Shown: positions 16,776 through 25,164, counted from the first letter of the stretch. The stretch is 64,000 nt of DNA from Brevibacillus brevis (GCF_022026395.1 NZ_CP041767.1:684001-748000); one strand, 5' to 3'. Notes: a model not told the origin generated them from the sequence alone. A program made the numbers and translations.

Positions 16776-17330
16776 ATGACAGATCAACTTCACCAGATGG
16801 ACGAGTTATTTTTTGCAGGGAAAGTCGATGATTTTTTACAGAAGGCAAAGGAAAACTGTGAAGCCAAACTGACCGGAATGACGTTTGCTGGAATGACCCA
16901 CGATGATGTCGTTCAGGAGGTTCTCTTAAAGGTGTATCGCACGATGAAGGATTACGACCAGGAAAAAGCCAGAGTGACTACCTTTGTCGATCACGTGATT
17001 ACGAATAAAATTCGCGACTGCTTGCGAAAAGCCGGCACGCAAAAAAACCTGACAAACAGTAATGCAGTTCTTGTTTCGGATGGAGATGAGAATGAAGAGG
17101 AAACGATGATCAGCCGTATTGCTGCTCCGATTGAGGAGTTTCGATATGAGGAAGTTGAGATGATGATCGACATCATGGAGTATATGAAGCTGTCCACGCG
17201 AGACAAGCTGATTCTCCAGATGAGAAGCGAAGGCTATTACCATGAGGAAATTGGCCAAAGATTCAATATCAGCAAGGAAAGAGTGTGTCAAATCATCAAG
17301 GCGATTTTAAAGCAGTACGGTGAGCTGTGA
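16776..17330 (+). CDS. Sigma-70 family RNA polymerase sigma factor (ECF-like), phage-associated
   Basis: The product is 184 aa from ATG behind GAGGAGGG. Region 2 is visible at about residues 30-85 (MTHDDVVQEVLLKVYRTMKDYDQEKARVTTFVDHVITNKIRDCLRK). Region 4 ends the protein with a helix-turn-helix (LSTRDKLILQMRSEGYYHEEIGQRFNISKERVCQII). The acidic linker between them is short, as in ECF factors. Its location opposite a tail operon recalls Xpf of the B. subtilis defective phage PBSX, which turns on late genes. Together with the second sigma factor at 18965 it is a candidate reader of the GTCTA-N2-CTA motif. Confidence 0.85.
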   Translation: MTDQLHQMDELFFAGKVDDFLQKAKENCEAKLTGMTFAGMTHDDVVQEVLLKVYRTMKDYDQEKARVTTFVDHVITNKIRDCLRKAGTQKNLTNSNAVLVSDGDENEEETMISRIAAPIEEFRYEEVEMMIDIMEYMKLSTRDKLILQMRSEGYYHEEIGQRFNISKERVCQIIKAILKQYGEL

Positions 17331-17367
17331 ACATACACAAATAATCGATGAAAAGGAATGATCCAGC

Positions 17368-17787
17368 ATGGCAGTTTTGTTGAAAAAGATGAATGAGGAA
17401 TTGACCGAGGAGCTCTCCCATCAGGTCATTGGAAAATACGTACACGTTCCGACCAATATGCATACAACGCCTACAGTCGAAGGTGGAGAGGACGAGGTAA
17501 ATATTTGGTTCGGCGGTTGCGTAGCGGGCATTGAAAAAGCAGTCATTGCCTTCGATTACGAAAAGCAGGAGTTTCGTGAGGAGCCGTTGACCTACACTAA
17601 CTTTTTGCTGACAGACGGTATGGGATACACGGTGAATCGACTCCATTCCGAGATTTATGAGATTACAAAGGAAGAATTCGAGCAAATGCTAGCGGATCAT
17701 CTGGCTACTCAGGCTGCTGAGCTTGAAGCAGAGAAAAAGCTTCGTGAAGCAGCAGAGGAAATCACGACAAATGAGGAGACGATGTAG
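17368..17787 (+). CDS. Hypothetical protein, 139 aa
   Basis: An ATG ten bases after AAAGGAATG opens 139 aa. The first 100 residues are mixed alpha/beta (HQVIGKYVHVPTNMHTTP, IWFGGCVAGIEKAVIAFDYEKQEF); the last 40 form a very charged helix (ATQAAELEAEKKLREAAEEIT). No domain, signal peptide or membrane segment was recognised. It lies between a sigma factor and the thymidylate kinase-like gene on the same strand, 4 bases before the latter, so the two are probably co-expressed. Confidence 0.6.
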   Translation: MAVLLKKMNEELTEELSHQVIGKYVHVPTNMHTTPTVEGGEDEVNIWFGGCVAGIEKAVIAFDYEKQEFREEPLTYTNFLLTDGMGYTVNRLHSEIYEITKEEFEQMLADHLATQAAELEAEKKLREAAEEITTNEETM

Positions 17788-17791
17788 TGCC

Positions 17792-18346
17792 ATGAGACAA
17801 CCCACGATTGTCGCTTTCGAAGGAATTGACGCCAACGCGAAGGAAGCCCAAGCGGCGTTACTGGAAGAAAATTTGAGATGCCTCGGATATAAGGTGAAAA
17901 GAGTATCGTTTCCGCGTTTAGATACCCCAATCGGAGCAGTCATTGGCATGTGGCTTCGCTGCGAAATTGAGCTGGATGAGAAAGCAGTAGGAAAGCTTTT
18001 TGAAGCGGATTTTTTGGACTATCAGCGAGAAATGGCGAGGATTTCGAAGGAAAACGTTGATTTTATCATCATTGATCATTACGAACTGTCCAATTATTAC
18101 TACTTCTATATAAAGGATACTCCCCTTTCCTGGTACGCCACGATGAGTGATTTGACAAAGCGACCTGATGCAACCTTTTTTCTGCGAACCGAAGTAGATG
18201 CGAATCATGCCACGCTGCTAAAGGTGCAGGAAGCCTATCTTTCCCTGGCCCATGCTTCGCGCCGATCGGTTTATACGCTGGATACGGAATCGGAGTGGAG
18301 AGAATGCAGAAAAACATTCTCCAAGCAGTCCATCAGGTACATCTGA
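17792..18346 (+). CDS. Thymidylate kinase-like protein with degenerate P-loop
   Basis: The product is 184 aa from the ATG at 17792. The N-terminus (TIVAFEGIDANAKEAQAALLEENL) aligns with the dTMP kinase start FEGIDGSGKTTQ, but the P-loop G-x4-G-K-T/S has become G-IDAN-A-K-E: the second glycine and the Thr/Ser that holds magnesium are both replaced. Later parts keep the family look (VKRVSFPRLDTPIGAVIG, ENVDFIIIDHYELSNYYY, KRPDATFFLRT). The fold is probably kept, while ATP-dependent activity is doubtful. It may be a domesticated binding or regulatory protein of the tail locus. The ribosome binding site AGGAG is 13 bases upstream, which is far. Confidence 0.7.
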   Translation: MRQPTIVAFEGIDANAKEAQAALLEENLRCLGYKVKRVSFPRLDTPIGAVIGMWLRCEIELDEKAVGKLFEADFLDYQREMARISKENVDFIIIDHYELSNYYYFYIKDTPLSWYATMSDLTKRPDATFFLRTEVDANHATLLKVQEAYLSLAHASRRSVYTLDTESEWRECRKTFSKQSIRYI

Positions 18347-18359
18347 AAAAGCGAGTTAC

Positions 18360-18941
18360 GTGCTAACAAAGTTATTCGGCATTGTTGCCGCAGTGTTCAT
18401 TCCCGTCAATGCTGTACTGCCAGCCGTAGAAAAAGGACTGTCGGAAGTTCATCCTGTGATGAAACTGGCCATGGACACAAATAGGCAGTTGCATAGAAAA
18501 AAGGAGCTTTCAACCATAATCACACAGGTTGCACCGAGACTTGATAAAGCAACAGTCGAGCTTTATACAGAAACGATTTTGGGATTATCCAATCAATACG
18601 AAATAGATCCGGTTTTGATCATGGCGATGATCTGGCAGGAAAGCCGTTTTCAGTACGACGCGATCTCCAGCAAGGGAGCAAGAGGATTATTACAAGTCAT
18701 GCCACGCACTGGAAGCTCGCTGGGAGTTCACCCTGATGACCTGTTTGATCCCGTGATCAATCTACAAACAGGTATCAAATATTTAGATCTCTTGCAAAAG
18801 AAATATGGAAATCTTCGTTTAAGTATCATCGCCTATAACCAAGGCCAGGGAAATGTCGACCGAAATCGTTATCACGACGGCTACTATACAAAAGTCATGA
18901 CCCATTACAAAAAAATGAACGGCTTATTAAGAGAATCATAG
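18360..18941 (+). CDS. Membrane-anchored lytic transglycosylase (SLT domain)
   Basis: I placed the start at GTG 18360 (MLTKLFGIVAAVFIPVNAV), giving 193 aa; a longer frame would overlap the previous gene by about 100 bases. An N-terminal hydrophobic segment (signal anchor) is followed from residue about 70 by a soluble lytic transglycosylase domain: MIWQESRFQYDAISSKGARGLLQVMP carries the catalytic Glu, and SIIAYNQGQGNVDRNRY is the usual second motif. It would cut glycan strands of peptidoglycan. In this locus it may help release particles or serve tail assembly. The start codon is uncertain. Confidence 0.8.
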   Translation: MLTKLFGIVAAVFIPVNAVLPAVEKGLSEVHPVMKLAMDTNRQLHRKKELSTIITQVAPRLDKATVELYTETILGLSNQYEIDPVLIMAMIWQESRFQYDAISSKGARGLLQVMPRTGSSLGVHPDDLFDPVINLQTGIKYLDLLQKKYGNLRLSIIAYNQGQGNVDRNRYHDGYYTKVMTHYKKMNGLLRES

Positions 18942-18964
18942 CAGGTAGGCTGGGAGGAGGTATT

Positions 18965-19771
18965 ATGAGTGAGCATGCTGTGTTCGTAAAACAGAGATTG
19001 GGCAAGAAAAAAGAACAATACTCCTTGTATAACATGGAGAATATTCGCCGCTGCAAGGAAGACAGTGAGTTTCTTGGTGACGTTATACTCGCAAATGAAG
19101 AGCTCATTTGGCATTCTGTGCACAAATATATCGGAAAGCCTGAGACATTAGTGAAGCAATATTGCTTGGAAAAAGCGGATATCTTGCAATTGGGGAGAAT
19201 GGGAATTATCAAGGCAATCAAAGCCTTTGATATCGCAAGAGGCGTGAAGTTTTCGTCCTTTGCAGTCATAACGATTGTGAGGGAGATCAACTGCTTTTTG
19301 CGAGATAGCGGAAATATTGTACGGCCGACTAGAACGGCAACAACGATTCTCCAGCACATCAGTAAAATAGAAGCAGACCTGGGATATCTCCCTACCATAG
19401 AGGAATTGTCCGTACTGTTGGGTGAAAATGTGGAGCAGATCAAAAAAGCGCTGGATGTCGGGAGACCTGTCAAGTATTTACAAGAGCCATACTTGAAGTC
19501 ATCCGCTTCGAGCCATGAAGCTGCCACCGCTATGGACGTCTTGAAGGACGAAGGAAGAGACGTGGAAGAGTACGTGCTGGACAAGCTATTTGTTACCGCT
19601 TTGCTTGCGCAACTGCAAAATCAAATCTCATCAAAAGAGTGGCAAGTCCTGCAACTAAGGATGGCAGGCTACAATCAGACGCAAACAGCAGATTTTTTAA
19701 ATGTATCCCAAATGTGTGTATCAAGAACTATGAAAAAAATACAGAATATTTCGAAAAATAAACTTTCCTAA
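18965..19771 (+). CDS. Sigma-70 family factor with regions 2, 3 and 4
   Basis: The product is 268 aa from ATG behind GGGAGGAGGT. Region 2 (DILQLGRMGIIKAIKAFDIARGVKFSSFAVITIVREI), region 3 (LGYLPTIEELSVLLG) and region 4 (LQNQISSKEWQVLQLRMAGYNQTQTADFLNVSQMCVSR) are all visible. This makes it similar in layout to the sporulation and stress sigma factors (SigF/SigB/SigG) and larger than an ECF factor. The core helix-turn-helix is intact. It ends the rightward block, and no anti-sigma gene is adjacent. It may control the tail operon alone or in a cascade with the ECF-like factor at 16776. Confidence 0.85.
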   Translation: MSEHAVFVKQRLGKKKEQYSLYNMENIRRCKEDSEFLGDVILANEELIWHSVHKYIGKPETLVKQYCLEKADILQLGRMGIIKAIKAFDIARGVKFSSFAVITIVREINCFLRDSGNIVRPTRTATTILQHISKIEADLGYLPTIEELSVLLGENVEQIKKALDVGRPVKYLQEPYLKSSASSHEAATAMDVLKDEGRDVEEYVLDKLFVTALLAQLQNQISSKEWQVLQLRMAGYNQTQTADFLNVSQMCVSRTMKKIQNISKNKLS

Positions 19772-19794
19772 TCTTATTTTTCAATCCCCACCCA

Positions 19795-19824
19795 AATAGG
19801 AGATAATGAAAGAGCACTCCTATT
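19795..19824 (+). promoter_or_regulatory. Inverted repeat before aldo/keto reductase gene
   Basis: AATAGGAG and CTCCTATT are separated by 14 bases, about 22 bases before the reductase ATG, with a GATAAT -10-like sequence inside. There is no T-run. It could be an operator or a weak terminator of the upstream gene. Confidence 0.3.
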
Positions 19825-19846
19825 ATGAAAAGAGGTCGATCACAAT

Positions 19847-20821
19847 ATGAAATACTACCGACTCGGTGACAGTGGATTGAAGGTATCGGCATTGGGATTA
19901 GGTACGAACTCATTCGGAGGGCGTGCGGATGAGCAAACGTCTGTAAGCATCATTCATACCGCAATCGAAAACGGGATTACCTTTATTGATACGGCAAATA
20001 TTTACACACAAACAGAATCGGAGCGAGTCATCGGGCTTGCGTTAGAAGGGAAGCGGCACGAGGTCGTTTTGGCGACGAAGGCTGGTTTGGTAAAAGGCGA
20101 AGGACCGAATCAGAGAGGTTCATCACGCTATCACCTAATGCTGGAACTGGAGAACAGCTTGAAGCGTTTGCGCACCGATTATGTGGACTTATATCAAATT
20201 CATACGTTTGATCCAGAGACACCTTTGGAAGAAACACTCCGCGCACTAGATGACATGGTTCGATCAGGGAAAGTGCGTTACATCGGGGCCTCCAACTATG
20301 CAGCATGGGAATTGATGAAGGCAATTGGCATCAGTCAGCGGGAAGGGCTGAATCGATACGTATCAACGCAGGTCAGCTACTCGTTGGCAGATCGGACACC
20401 GGAGCGTGAACTCGTACCGCTTTGTCTTGACCAGGGGGTGGGGATCATTCCGTACTTCCCGCTTGCTGGCGGAATTTTGACAGGCAAATATACCTCGGCA
20501 GAACAGGCCCCCGCTGGTTCGCGGGCGGACAAGGAGCCGCGCTTCGTCCGGTTGTTAAGTGAGGACAAGCTGGAGTTTGGACGCAAAATCAGTCAGGTCG
20601 CGGCGGAGCTCGGTGTATCCTCCAGTGTGCTGTCTTTGGCTTGGCTCATGCACAAGCCGGCTGTCTCTTCGGTGATCGTGGGGGCGACCAATGCAGGGCA
20701 GCTTTCGGATAATTTGCAAAGTGCAGCGTTGACACTGGATGAAGCGACCTTGGCAGAGCTGGACCGATTGAGTGACACGTATCGATACGGGGAACCATTT
20801 GCCGTATATCGTTTGCCGTAA
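19847..20821 (+). CDS. Aldo/keto reductase family oxidoreductase
   Basis: The product is 324 aa from ATG, with AGAGG eleven bases upstream. It has the (beta/alpha)8 NADPH-dependent reductase pattern: GLGTNSFGG near the N-terminus, catalytic Asp in ITFIDTANIY (about D48) with Tyr five residues on (Y53), Lys in LATKAG, His in YQIHTFD, and the cofactor-binding C-terminal SSVIVGATNAGQLSDN. This is the set of Asp, Tyr, Lys and His residues used for carbonyl reduction. It is similar to YhdN/YqkF-type general stress aldo/keto reductases. It stands alone with its own terminator and marks the return to ordinary chromosomal genes after the tail locus. The substrate is unknown. Confidence 0.9.
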   Translation: MKYYRLGDSGLKVSALGLGTNSFGGRADEQTSVSIIHTAIENGITFIDTANIYTQTESERVIGLALEGKRHEVVLATKAGLVKGEGPNQRGSSRYHLMLELENSLKRLRTDYVDLYQIHTFDPETPLEETLRALDDMVRSGKVRYIGASNYAAWELMKAIGISQREGLNRYVSTQVSYSLADRTPERELVPLCLDQGVGIIPYFPLAGGILTGKYTSAEQAPAGSRADKEPRFVRLLSEDKLEFGRKISQVAAELGVSSSVLSLAWLMHKPAVSSVIVGATNAGQLSDNLQSAALTLDEATLAELDRLSDTYRYGEPFAVYRLP

Positions 20822-20858
20822 CAATGGTGACAGTTAACGACTAACATGCCCAGTCCCA

Positions 20859-20886
20859 AAGCCTCCTTAAAATAGGGGGCTTTTTT
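20859..20886 (+). terminator. Rho-independent terminator after aldo/keto reductase
   Basis: AAGCCTCCT pairs with AGGGGGCTT across a short AT-rich loop and ends in TTTTTT. Confidence 0.8.
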
Positions 20887-20894
20887 GCGTTTCA

Positions 20895-20924
20895 GCATAG
20901 ACCCCGGAGCCATGAGGGATAGTA
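20895..20924 (+). promoter_or_regulatory. Candidate SigG promoter of germination operon
   Basis: GCATA (20895-20899), an 18-base spacer and GATAGTA (20918-20924) fit the forespore SigG pattern (GCATA-N18-CATnnTA) with two mismatches in the -10 element. gerA-type operons are SigG-dependent in Bacillus, which supports the reading. Confidence 0.45.
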
Positions 20925-20958
20925 AACATATCCCGAACTGGAAAAAGAGTGATTCGAA

Positions 20959-22470
20959 ATGATTGATACAGAAAAAAATTCTGCGCTTTTTCATTGCTCG
21001 TTGGACGAAAATCTGGAAAAGGTGAAGAAAGAGCTGGGCAACAGCACGGATCTTGTGACGCGGCAAGTGCGTCTGAAAGCAATCGATCAGGTTGTGGTAG
21101 GGATTTTGTACACCGAGGGTCTGGTCGATAAAAATATGATTAGCAGCTTCATGGAATCTCTTATGCTCCATGCAAAAAAGATGGACATCCCTGCGGAAAC
21201 CGAGTGCAAAGAAAGATCATTAATACTAATGAAGGATTTCCTGCTGACGATCGGTGGAGTGGAAGAGGTCTATGACTTTGACCACTTGTATGATGCGATA
21301 TTGACGGGGGATACCGTTATTTTGGTAGATGGATATTCCTACGGCTTTATCGCAAATACGAAGCAGTGGGAAGACCGTGGTGTTCAGGAGACTTCCGTGC
21401 AAACGGTGGTTCGGGGTTCCAGAGAAGCGTTTTCGGAAAACCTCCGAACCAATACAGCTTTGGTGCGCAGGCGGATCAATAATCGCAATCTTTGGTTGGA
21501 GACCATGCAGATTGGGGACATGACACAGACCAAAGTCGCCATGATGTATATAAAAGGAGTCGTGCAGGACAGCGTAGTGGCAGAAGTGAAAGAGCGGTTG
21601 GGGAAGATCGAGATCGACGGTATTTTGGAGAGCGGGAACATTGAAGAAATGATTCAGGATCATACCTTTACTCCGTTCCCGACCATCTACAATACAGAGC
21701 GTCCAGACTCGGTGGCAGCCGGGCTGCTGGAAGGCCGCGTTGCCATTTTGGTGGACGGTACACCGATGGTTTTGTTGGTACCAGCTGTCTTTGTCCAATT
21801 CTTCCAGTCTCCAGAGGACTATTACATGCGTGCAGATTTTGGGATCCTGCGCATTTTGCGGTTTATTTCTTTCTTTATCGCTTTGCTTGGTCCATCCATT
21901 TATGTTGCGATTACCACCTTTCATCAGGAAATGCTGCAAACCAACCTGCTCATGAGTATAGCAGCCCAGCGTGAAGGCGTACCATTCCCTGCTGCAGTCG
22001 AGGCGCTGTTGATGGAGTTTACCTTTGAAATGTTGCGAGAGGCAGGAGTGCGCATGCCGAGGGCGGTTGGATCAGCAATATCCATCGTGGGAGCACTGGT
22101 GCTGGGGGAAGCGGCTGTGCAGGCAGGACTGGTTTCACCCGCTACGGTCATCGTCGTTTCCATTACGGCAATCACCAGCTTTGTCTTCCCTTCCTTTTCC
22201 ATGTCCATTCCGATTCGACTGTTGCGGTTTGGTTTGATAGCACTTGCCGCCAGCTTTGGTTTTATCGGCATATTTGTGGGGATGATCGCCTTGTGCATTC
22301 ACCTAAGCACTTTGCGCTCGTTTGGTGTCCCGTATATGGCTCCGCTGGCCCCCGTGAATCTGGCCGATCAAAAGGATACGCTGCTTCGGATTCCGATCTG
22401 GATGATGCATACGCGTCCTCATTTTTTGCGCCAGAAAAACAGCGTCAGAGAACGAAAAAGTAAAATATAG
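20959..22470 (+). CDS. Spore germination protein, GerA family (A subunit)
   Basis: The product is 503 aa from ATG with AAAAAGAGTG before it. A hydrophilic N-terminal domain of about 240 residues is followed by the typical GerAA membrane region: FVQFFQSPEDYY, then RFISFFIALLGPSIYVAITTFHQEMLQT, and helices ending near TLRSFGVPYMAPLAP. GerA-type A subunits sit in the spore inner membrane and form a nutrient-gated ion channel together with B and C subunits. The next genes supply C, a small D-type protein and B, so this is a complete receptor operon. The nutrient recognised cannot be told from sequence. Confidence 0.93.
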   Translation: MIDTEKNSALFHCSLDENLEKVKKELGNSTDLVTRQVRLKAIDQVVVGILYTEGLVDKNMISSFMESLMLHAKKMDIPAETECKERSLILMKDFLLTIGGVEEVYDFDHLYDAILTGDTVILVDGYSYGFIANTKQWEDRGVQETSVQTVVRGSREAFSENLRTNTALVRRRINNRNLWLETMQIGDMTQTKVAMMYIKGVVQDSVVAEVKERLGKIEIDGILESGNIEEMIQDHTFTPFPTIYNTERPDSVAAGLLEGRVAILVDGTPMVLLVPAVFVQFFQSPEDYYMRADFGILRILRFISFFIALLGPSIYVAITTFHQEMLQTNLLMSIAAQREGVPFPAAVEALLMEFTFEMLREAGVRMPRAVGSAISIVGALVLGEAAVQAGLVSPATVIVVSITAITSFVFPSFSMSIPIRLLRFGLIALAASFGFIGIFVGMIALCIHLSTLRSFGVPYMAPLAPVNLADQKDTLLRIPIWMMHTRPHFLRQKNSVRERKSKI

Positions 22471-22486
22471 ACGAGGGGGAGACGGC

Positions 22487-23689
22487 ATGAAACGAAAAGG
22501 GGTGTTCCTCCTGGCTCTGACTCTTCTCGTTTTATTGACAGGCTGCTGGAACCGCAGAGAATTAAATGATTTGGCAATCGTCATGGGAACTGGTATCGAC
22601 AAGATTGACGGAGAGTACGTGATTTCCGCTCAAATCGTCAATCCGGGAGGGGTAGCGTCAAAGGAGGGCGGGGGGATGAACCAATCATCTGTTGCGACTT
22701 ACAGCATGCGGGCATCTAGCATTTTTGAGGGAATCCGGAAAATGACAACGGTAACCCCGAGAAGGCTTTACTTTTCCCATATCCAAGTGCTGGTTTTGGG
22801 GGAGCAGATAGCAAAAGAAGGGGCAAAGGAAGTGCTGGATTTGTTGTTTCGCGATCATGAGGTCCGGCCTGATTTTTATGTCATTTTGGCCAAGGACGCG
22901 ACAGCCCTGCAAATTCTCAGCATGATCGATCCACTGGAAAAAATCCCGGCGACGAAGCTCTATAAAAGCTTGGAAACAGCAGAGAGTGCCTGGGGATCGA
23001 TTGTCTCCATTCAATTGGATGAATTTATTGCGGATTTGCTACGGGACGGGATCGAGCCAGTGTTGGTAGGCGTTAATTTGAAAGGGAAGGTACATATGGG
23101 GACTTCTGGGGCCAATTCCCAAAAGGAAAGCCAGTCATCGCTGTTGAGGTATCACGAAATCGGTGTCTTCAAAGGAGACAAGCTGCGGGGTTGGTTTAAC
23201 GAAGAGGAAAGCATCGGATTCAGCTACATCACAGACAGAGTGGACAGTACCGTAGAAGAAATTCCTTGTGATAAAAACAATAAAATTGTCATTGAGATCA
23301 TCCGAAGCAAAACAACTGTCAGCGGCAAGGTGGAAAAAGGCAAACCACAGGTGGAAGTGAGTATTTCCGCAGAAGGCAATGTGGGCGAGGTAGCATGCAG
23401 CAACGATTTGTCCGATCCCAAAACCATCTACAAATTGGAAGCTGACGTAGAAAAGCAGATCAGAGACAAAACATTGCGCGCCATCCATAAAGCGCAAAAG
23501 CAATACAGATCAGATGTTTTTGGATTTGGGCAGTCGATCTACCAAAATGACCCCAAAGGGTGGGAAAAGGTGAAAGAGGATTGGGATTCTCAATTCGCCA
23601 ACCTGAAAGTGAAGATCAAAACAGATGTGAAGATCAGGCGGTCAGGAAAAGTGGGCAATTCGTTTATTCCTTTCATGAAAAAGGAGTAG
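22487..23689 (+). CDS. Spore germination lipoprotein, GerAC family (C subunit)
   Basis: The product is 400 aa from ATG behind GAGGGGGAG. It has a lipoprotein signal peptide with lipobox LLTGC (Cys about 21), then the family signature CWNRRELNDLAIVMGTGIDK, as in GerAC/GerKC proteins. The C-terminal part (SQFANLKVKIKTDVKIRRSGKVG) also fits. The protein would be lipid-anchored to the outer face of the spore inner membrane as part of the receptor. It lies 16 bases after the A subunit gene, and the order A-C-(D)-B differs from the gerA A-B-C order of B. subtilis. Confidence 0.93.
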   Translation: MKRKGVFLLALTLLVLLTGCWNRRELNDLAIVMGTGIDKIDGEYVISAQIVNPGGVASKEGGGMNQSSVATYSMRASSIFEGIRKMTTVTPRRLYFSHIQVLVLGEQIAKEGAKEVLDLLFRDHEVRPDFYVILAKDATALQILSMIDPLEKIPATKLYKSLETAESAWGSIVSIQLDEFIADLLRDGIEPVLVGVNLKGKVHMGTSGANSQKESQSSLLRYHEIGVFKGDKLRGWFNEEESIGFSYITDRVDSTVEEIPCDKNNKIVIEIIRSKTTVSGKVEKGKPQVEVSISAEGNVGEVACSNDLSDPKTIYKLEADVEKQIRDKTLRAIHKAQKQYRSDVFGFGQSIYQNDPKGWEKVKEDWDSQFANLKVKIKTDVKIRRSGKVGNSFIPFMKKE

Positions 23690-23757
23690 AGCATAACTTT
23701 TTCCATCCATGGAAATGGTAAAGGTAATCCTGCGAAAAAGTAGGTGCACGGCATAGC

Positions 23758-23991
23758 ATGTGGACCGTTATATTGATTTTGCTGATCAGCCTGCTCATTG
23801 CCCTCTTTGAGGTGCCTTATTTGAGAAGGAACGCGATGAAAAAGGAAATGCTGGTTTTCTTCATTTTGCTTGTAATTGGAACGGGACTTGGGATAGCCGA
23901 ATCGCTTAAGGCGAATATTCCGAACCCGTTGGACTGGATCACATTTGTCTATAAACCATTCAGCGACTTCATTTTGGGAACTGTCGAATGA
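23758..23991 (+). CDS. Small two-helix membrane protein, GerD-subunit-like (germinant receptor D type)
   Basis: The product is 77 aa from ATG, with two predicted membrane helices (MWTVILILLISLLIALFEV and LVFFILLVIGTGLGIAES) joined by a basic loop. Small two-helix 'D' proteins are known in some Bacillus germinant receptor operons, where they modulate receptor function; this is distinct from the lipoprotein GerD. The position between the C and B genes of the same operon supports this reading. The ribosome binding site is weak (AGGTG about 14 bases upstream), so the amount made may be low. Confidence 0.7.
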   Translation: MWTVILILLISLLIALFEVPYLRRNAMKKEMLVFFILLVIGTGLGIAESLKANIPNPLDWITFVYKPFSDFILGTVE

Positions 23992-24027
23992 AGCAGTAGC
24001 CAGCAGCGAGGCGGGGAGCGAGAGGAA

Positions 24028-25119
24028 TTGATAGACAACGGTCATATTAGCGCAAGGCAATTCATGATACTCGTGGCGCTTTTCGGGATTGGTGATGCGA
24101 TTTTGTACGTACCATCCCTTACTGCTACCGCTGCCAAACAAGATGCCTGGATCTCCGCCCTCATCGGGTGGGGGGAAGGCTTTCTTTTAACCTACTTGTA
24201 TGTTTCGCTGAGTATGCGGTATCCGAACAAGTCGATCTATCAGTACAGCGAGGAAATATTGGGGAAGTGGATGGGGAAAGCGGTGGCTGTTTTGTTCATC
24301 ACCTACTTCTTCATCGACGCTTCGCTCATGCTGATGGAGATTGGCGATTTTGTCACAACGCAGATTATGCAGGAGACCCCGATTGAAATTATTCTTGTCC
24401 TTTTTTTGGGGATCATCGTAATGGGAGTCCGCAGTGGGCCAGAAGCCTTTTCTAGGGTGGGTGAGCTGTTGTTTCCGTATTTTCTGTTGCTTTTTTTTGT
24501 CTTGATTGCATTTATCTCCCCCCAGATCAAAATTGAAAATGTGAAGCCTGTGCTTGCGCATGGAATCGCTCCTGTTATCGGGGGGAACTTCCGATACATG
24601 GGTTATTTGCTGGAAACGGTCATTCTGATTGTGATGTTTCCCTTGGTAAAACGGCCAGCGCGAGCGGCCAAAGCCTATATCTTAGGCATCCTTTTCGCAA
24701 ATTTCTGCCTGACGATGATTACTTCTGTGGCAATCTTGGTTTTAGGCGCCGATATTACTGTGCTGCTCGCCTACCCAAGCTACACACTTGCGCAAAAAAT
24801 CAGTATCGGTAATTTTTTGGAGCGAATAGAAGTGTTGATGGCCGTCATCTGGTTTATCACGCTCTTTGTCAAAATTACCGTTTGCTATTATGCGACAAGC
24901 TGTGGAATCGCGTATACAGTTGGGTTGCGAGATTACCGCCAATTGACACTGCCACTGGGGATGATCATGATTGTGGTAGCATTGGCGACGATGCCTAACC
25001 GCGCTTATTTTGATACTTTCGTTTCAGAAATTTGGATGCCGTATTCCTTGACGTACGGTTTGTTCTTGCCCGTTCTCTTGCTGAGTGTGGGGGCCCTAAG
25101 GAAAAAACCAGCCTGCTAG
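24028..25119 (+). CDS. Spore germination permease, GerAB/APC family (B subunit)
   Basis: The product is 363 aa from TTG 24028, with GCGGGGAG nine bases upstream. About ten membrane helices are visible. The N-terminal ISARQFMILVALFGIGDAILYVPS matches the start of GerAB-type proteins of the amino acid-polyamine-organocation superfamily. The B subunit binds the germinant in the receptor. It closes the operon and shares its 3' end with a bidirectional terminator. The start is the only good in-frame option. Confidence 0.92.
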   Translation: MIDNGHISARQFMILVALFGIGDAILYVPSLTATAAKQDAWISALIGWGEGFLLTYLYVSLSMRYPNKSIYQYSEEILGKWMGKAVAVLFITYFFIDASLMLMEIGDFVTTQIMQETPIEIILVLFLGIIVMGVRSGPEAFSRVGELLFPYFLLLFFVLIAFISPQIKIENVKPVLAHGIAPVIGGNFRYMGYLLETVILIVMFPLVKRPARAAKAYILGILFANFCLTMITSVAILVLGADITVLLAYPSYTLAQKISIGNFLERIEVLMAVIWFITLFVKITVCYYATSCGIAYTVGLRDYRQLTLPLGMIMIVVALATMPNRAYFDTFVSEIWMPYSLTYGLFLPVLLLSVGALRKKPAC

Positions 25120-25144
25120 CACTGTGAGCTGCAGACTGGTTTTT
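25106..25144 (+). terminator. Bidirectional terminator between ger operon and IMP dehydrogenase gene
   Basis: AACCAG and CTGGTT flank about 24 bases with further pairing; T-runs lie on both sides (GGTTTTT on plus, GGTTTTTT on minus). It serves the two convergent units. Confidence 0.75.
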
Positions 25145-25164
25145 GTGATTATGCGTCGATTATC

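Noticed and set aside
19772-19846. Prophage attachment site at the right end of the tail locus
   Set aside because: No integrase, tRNA fragment or direct repeat was found here; the other end is outside the window.
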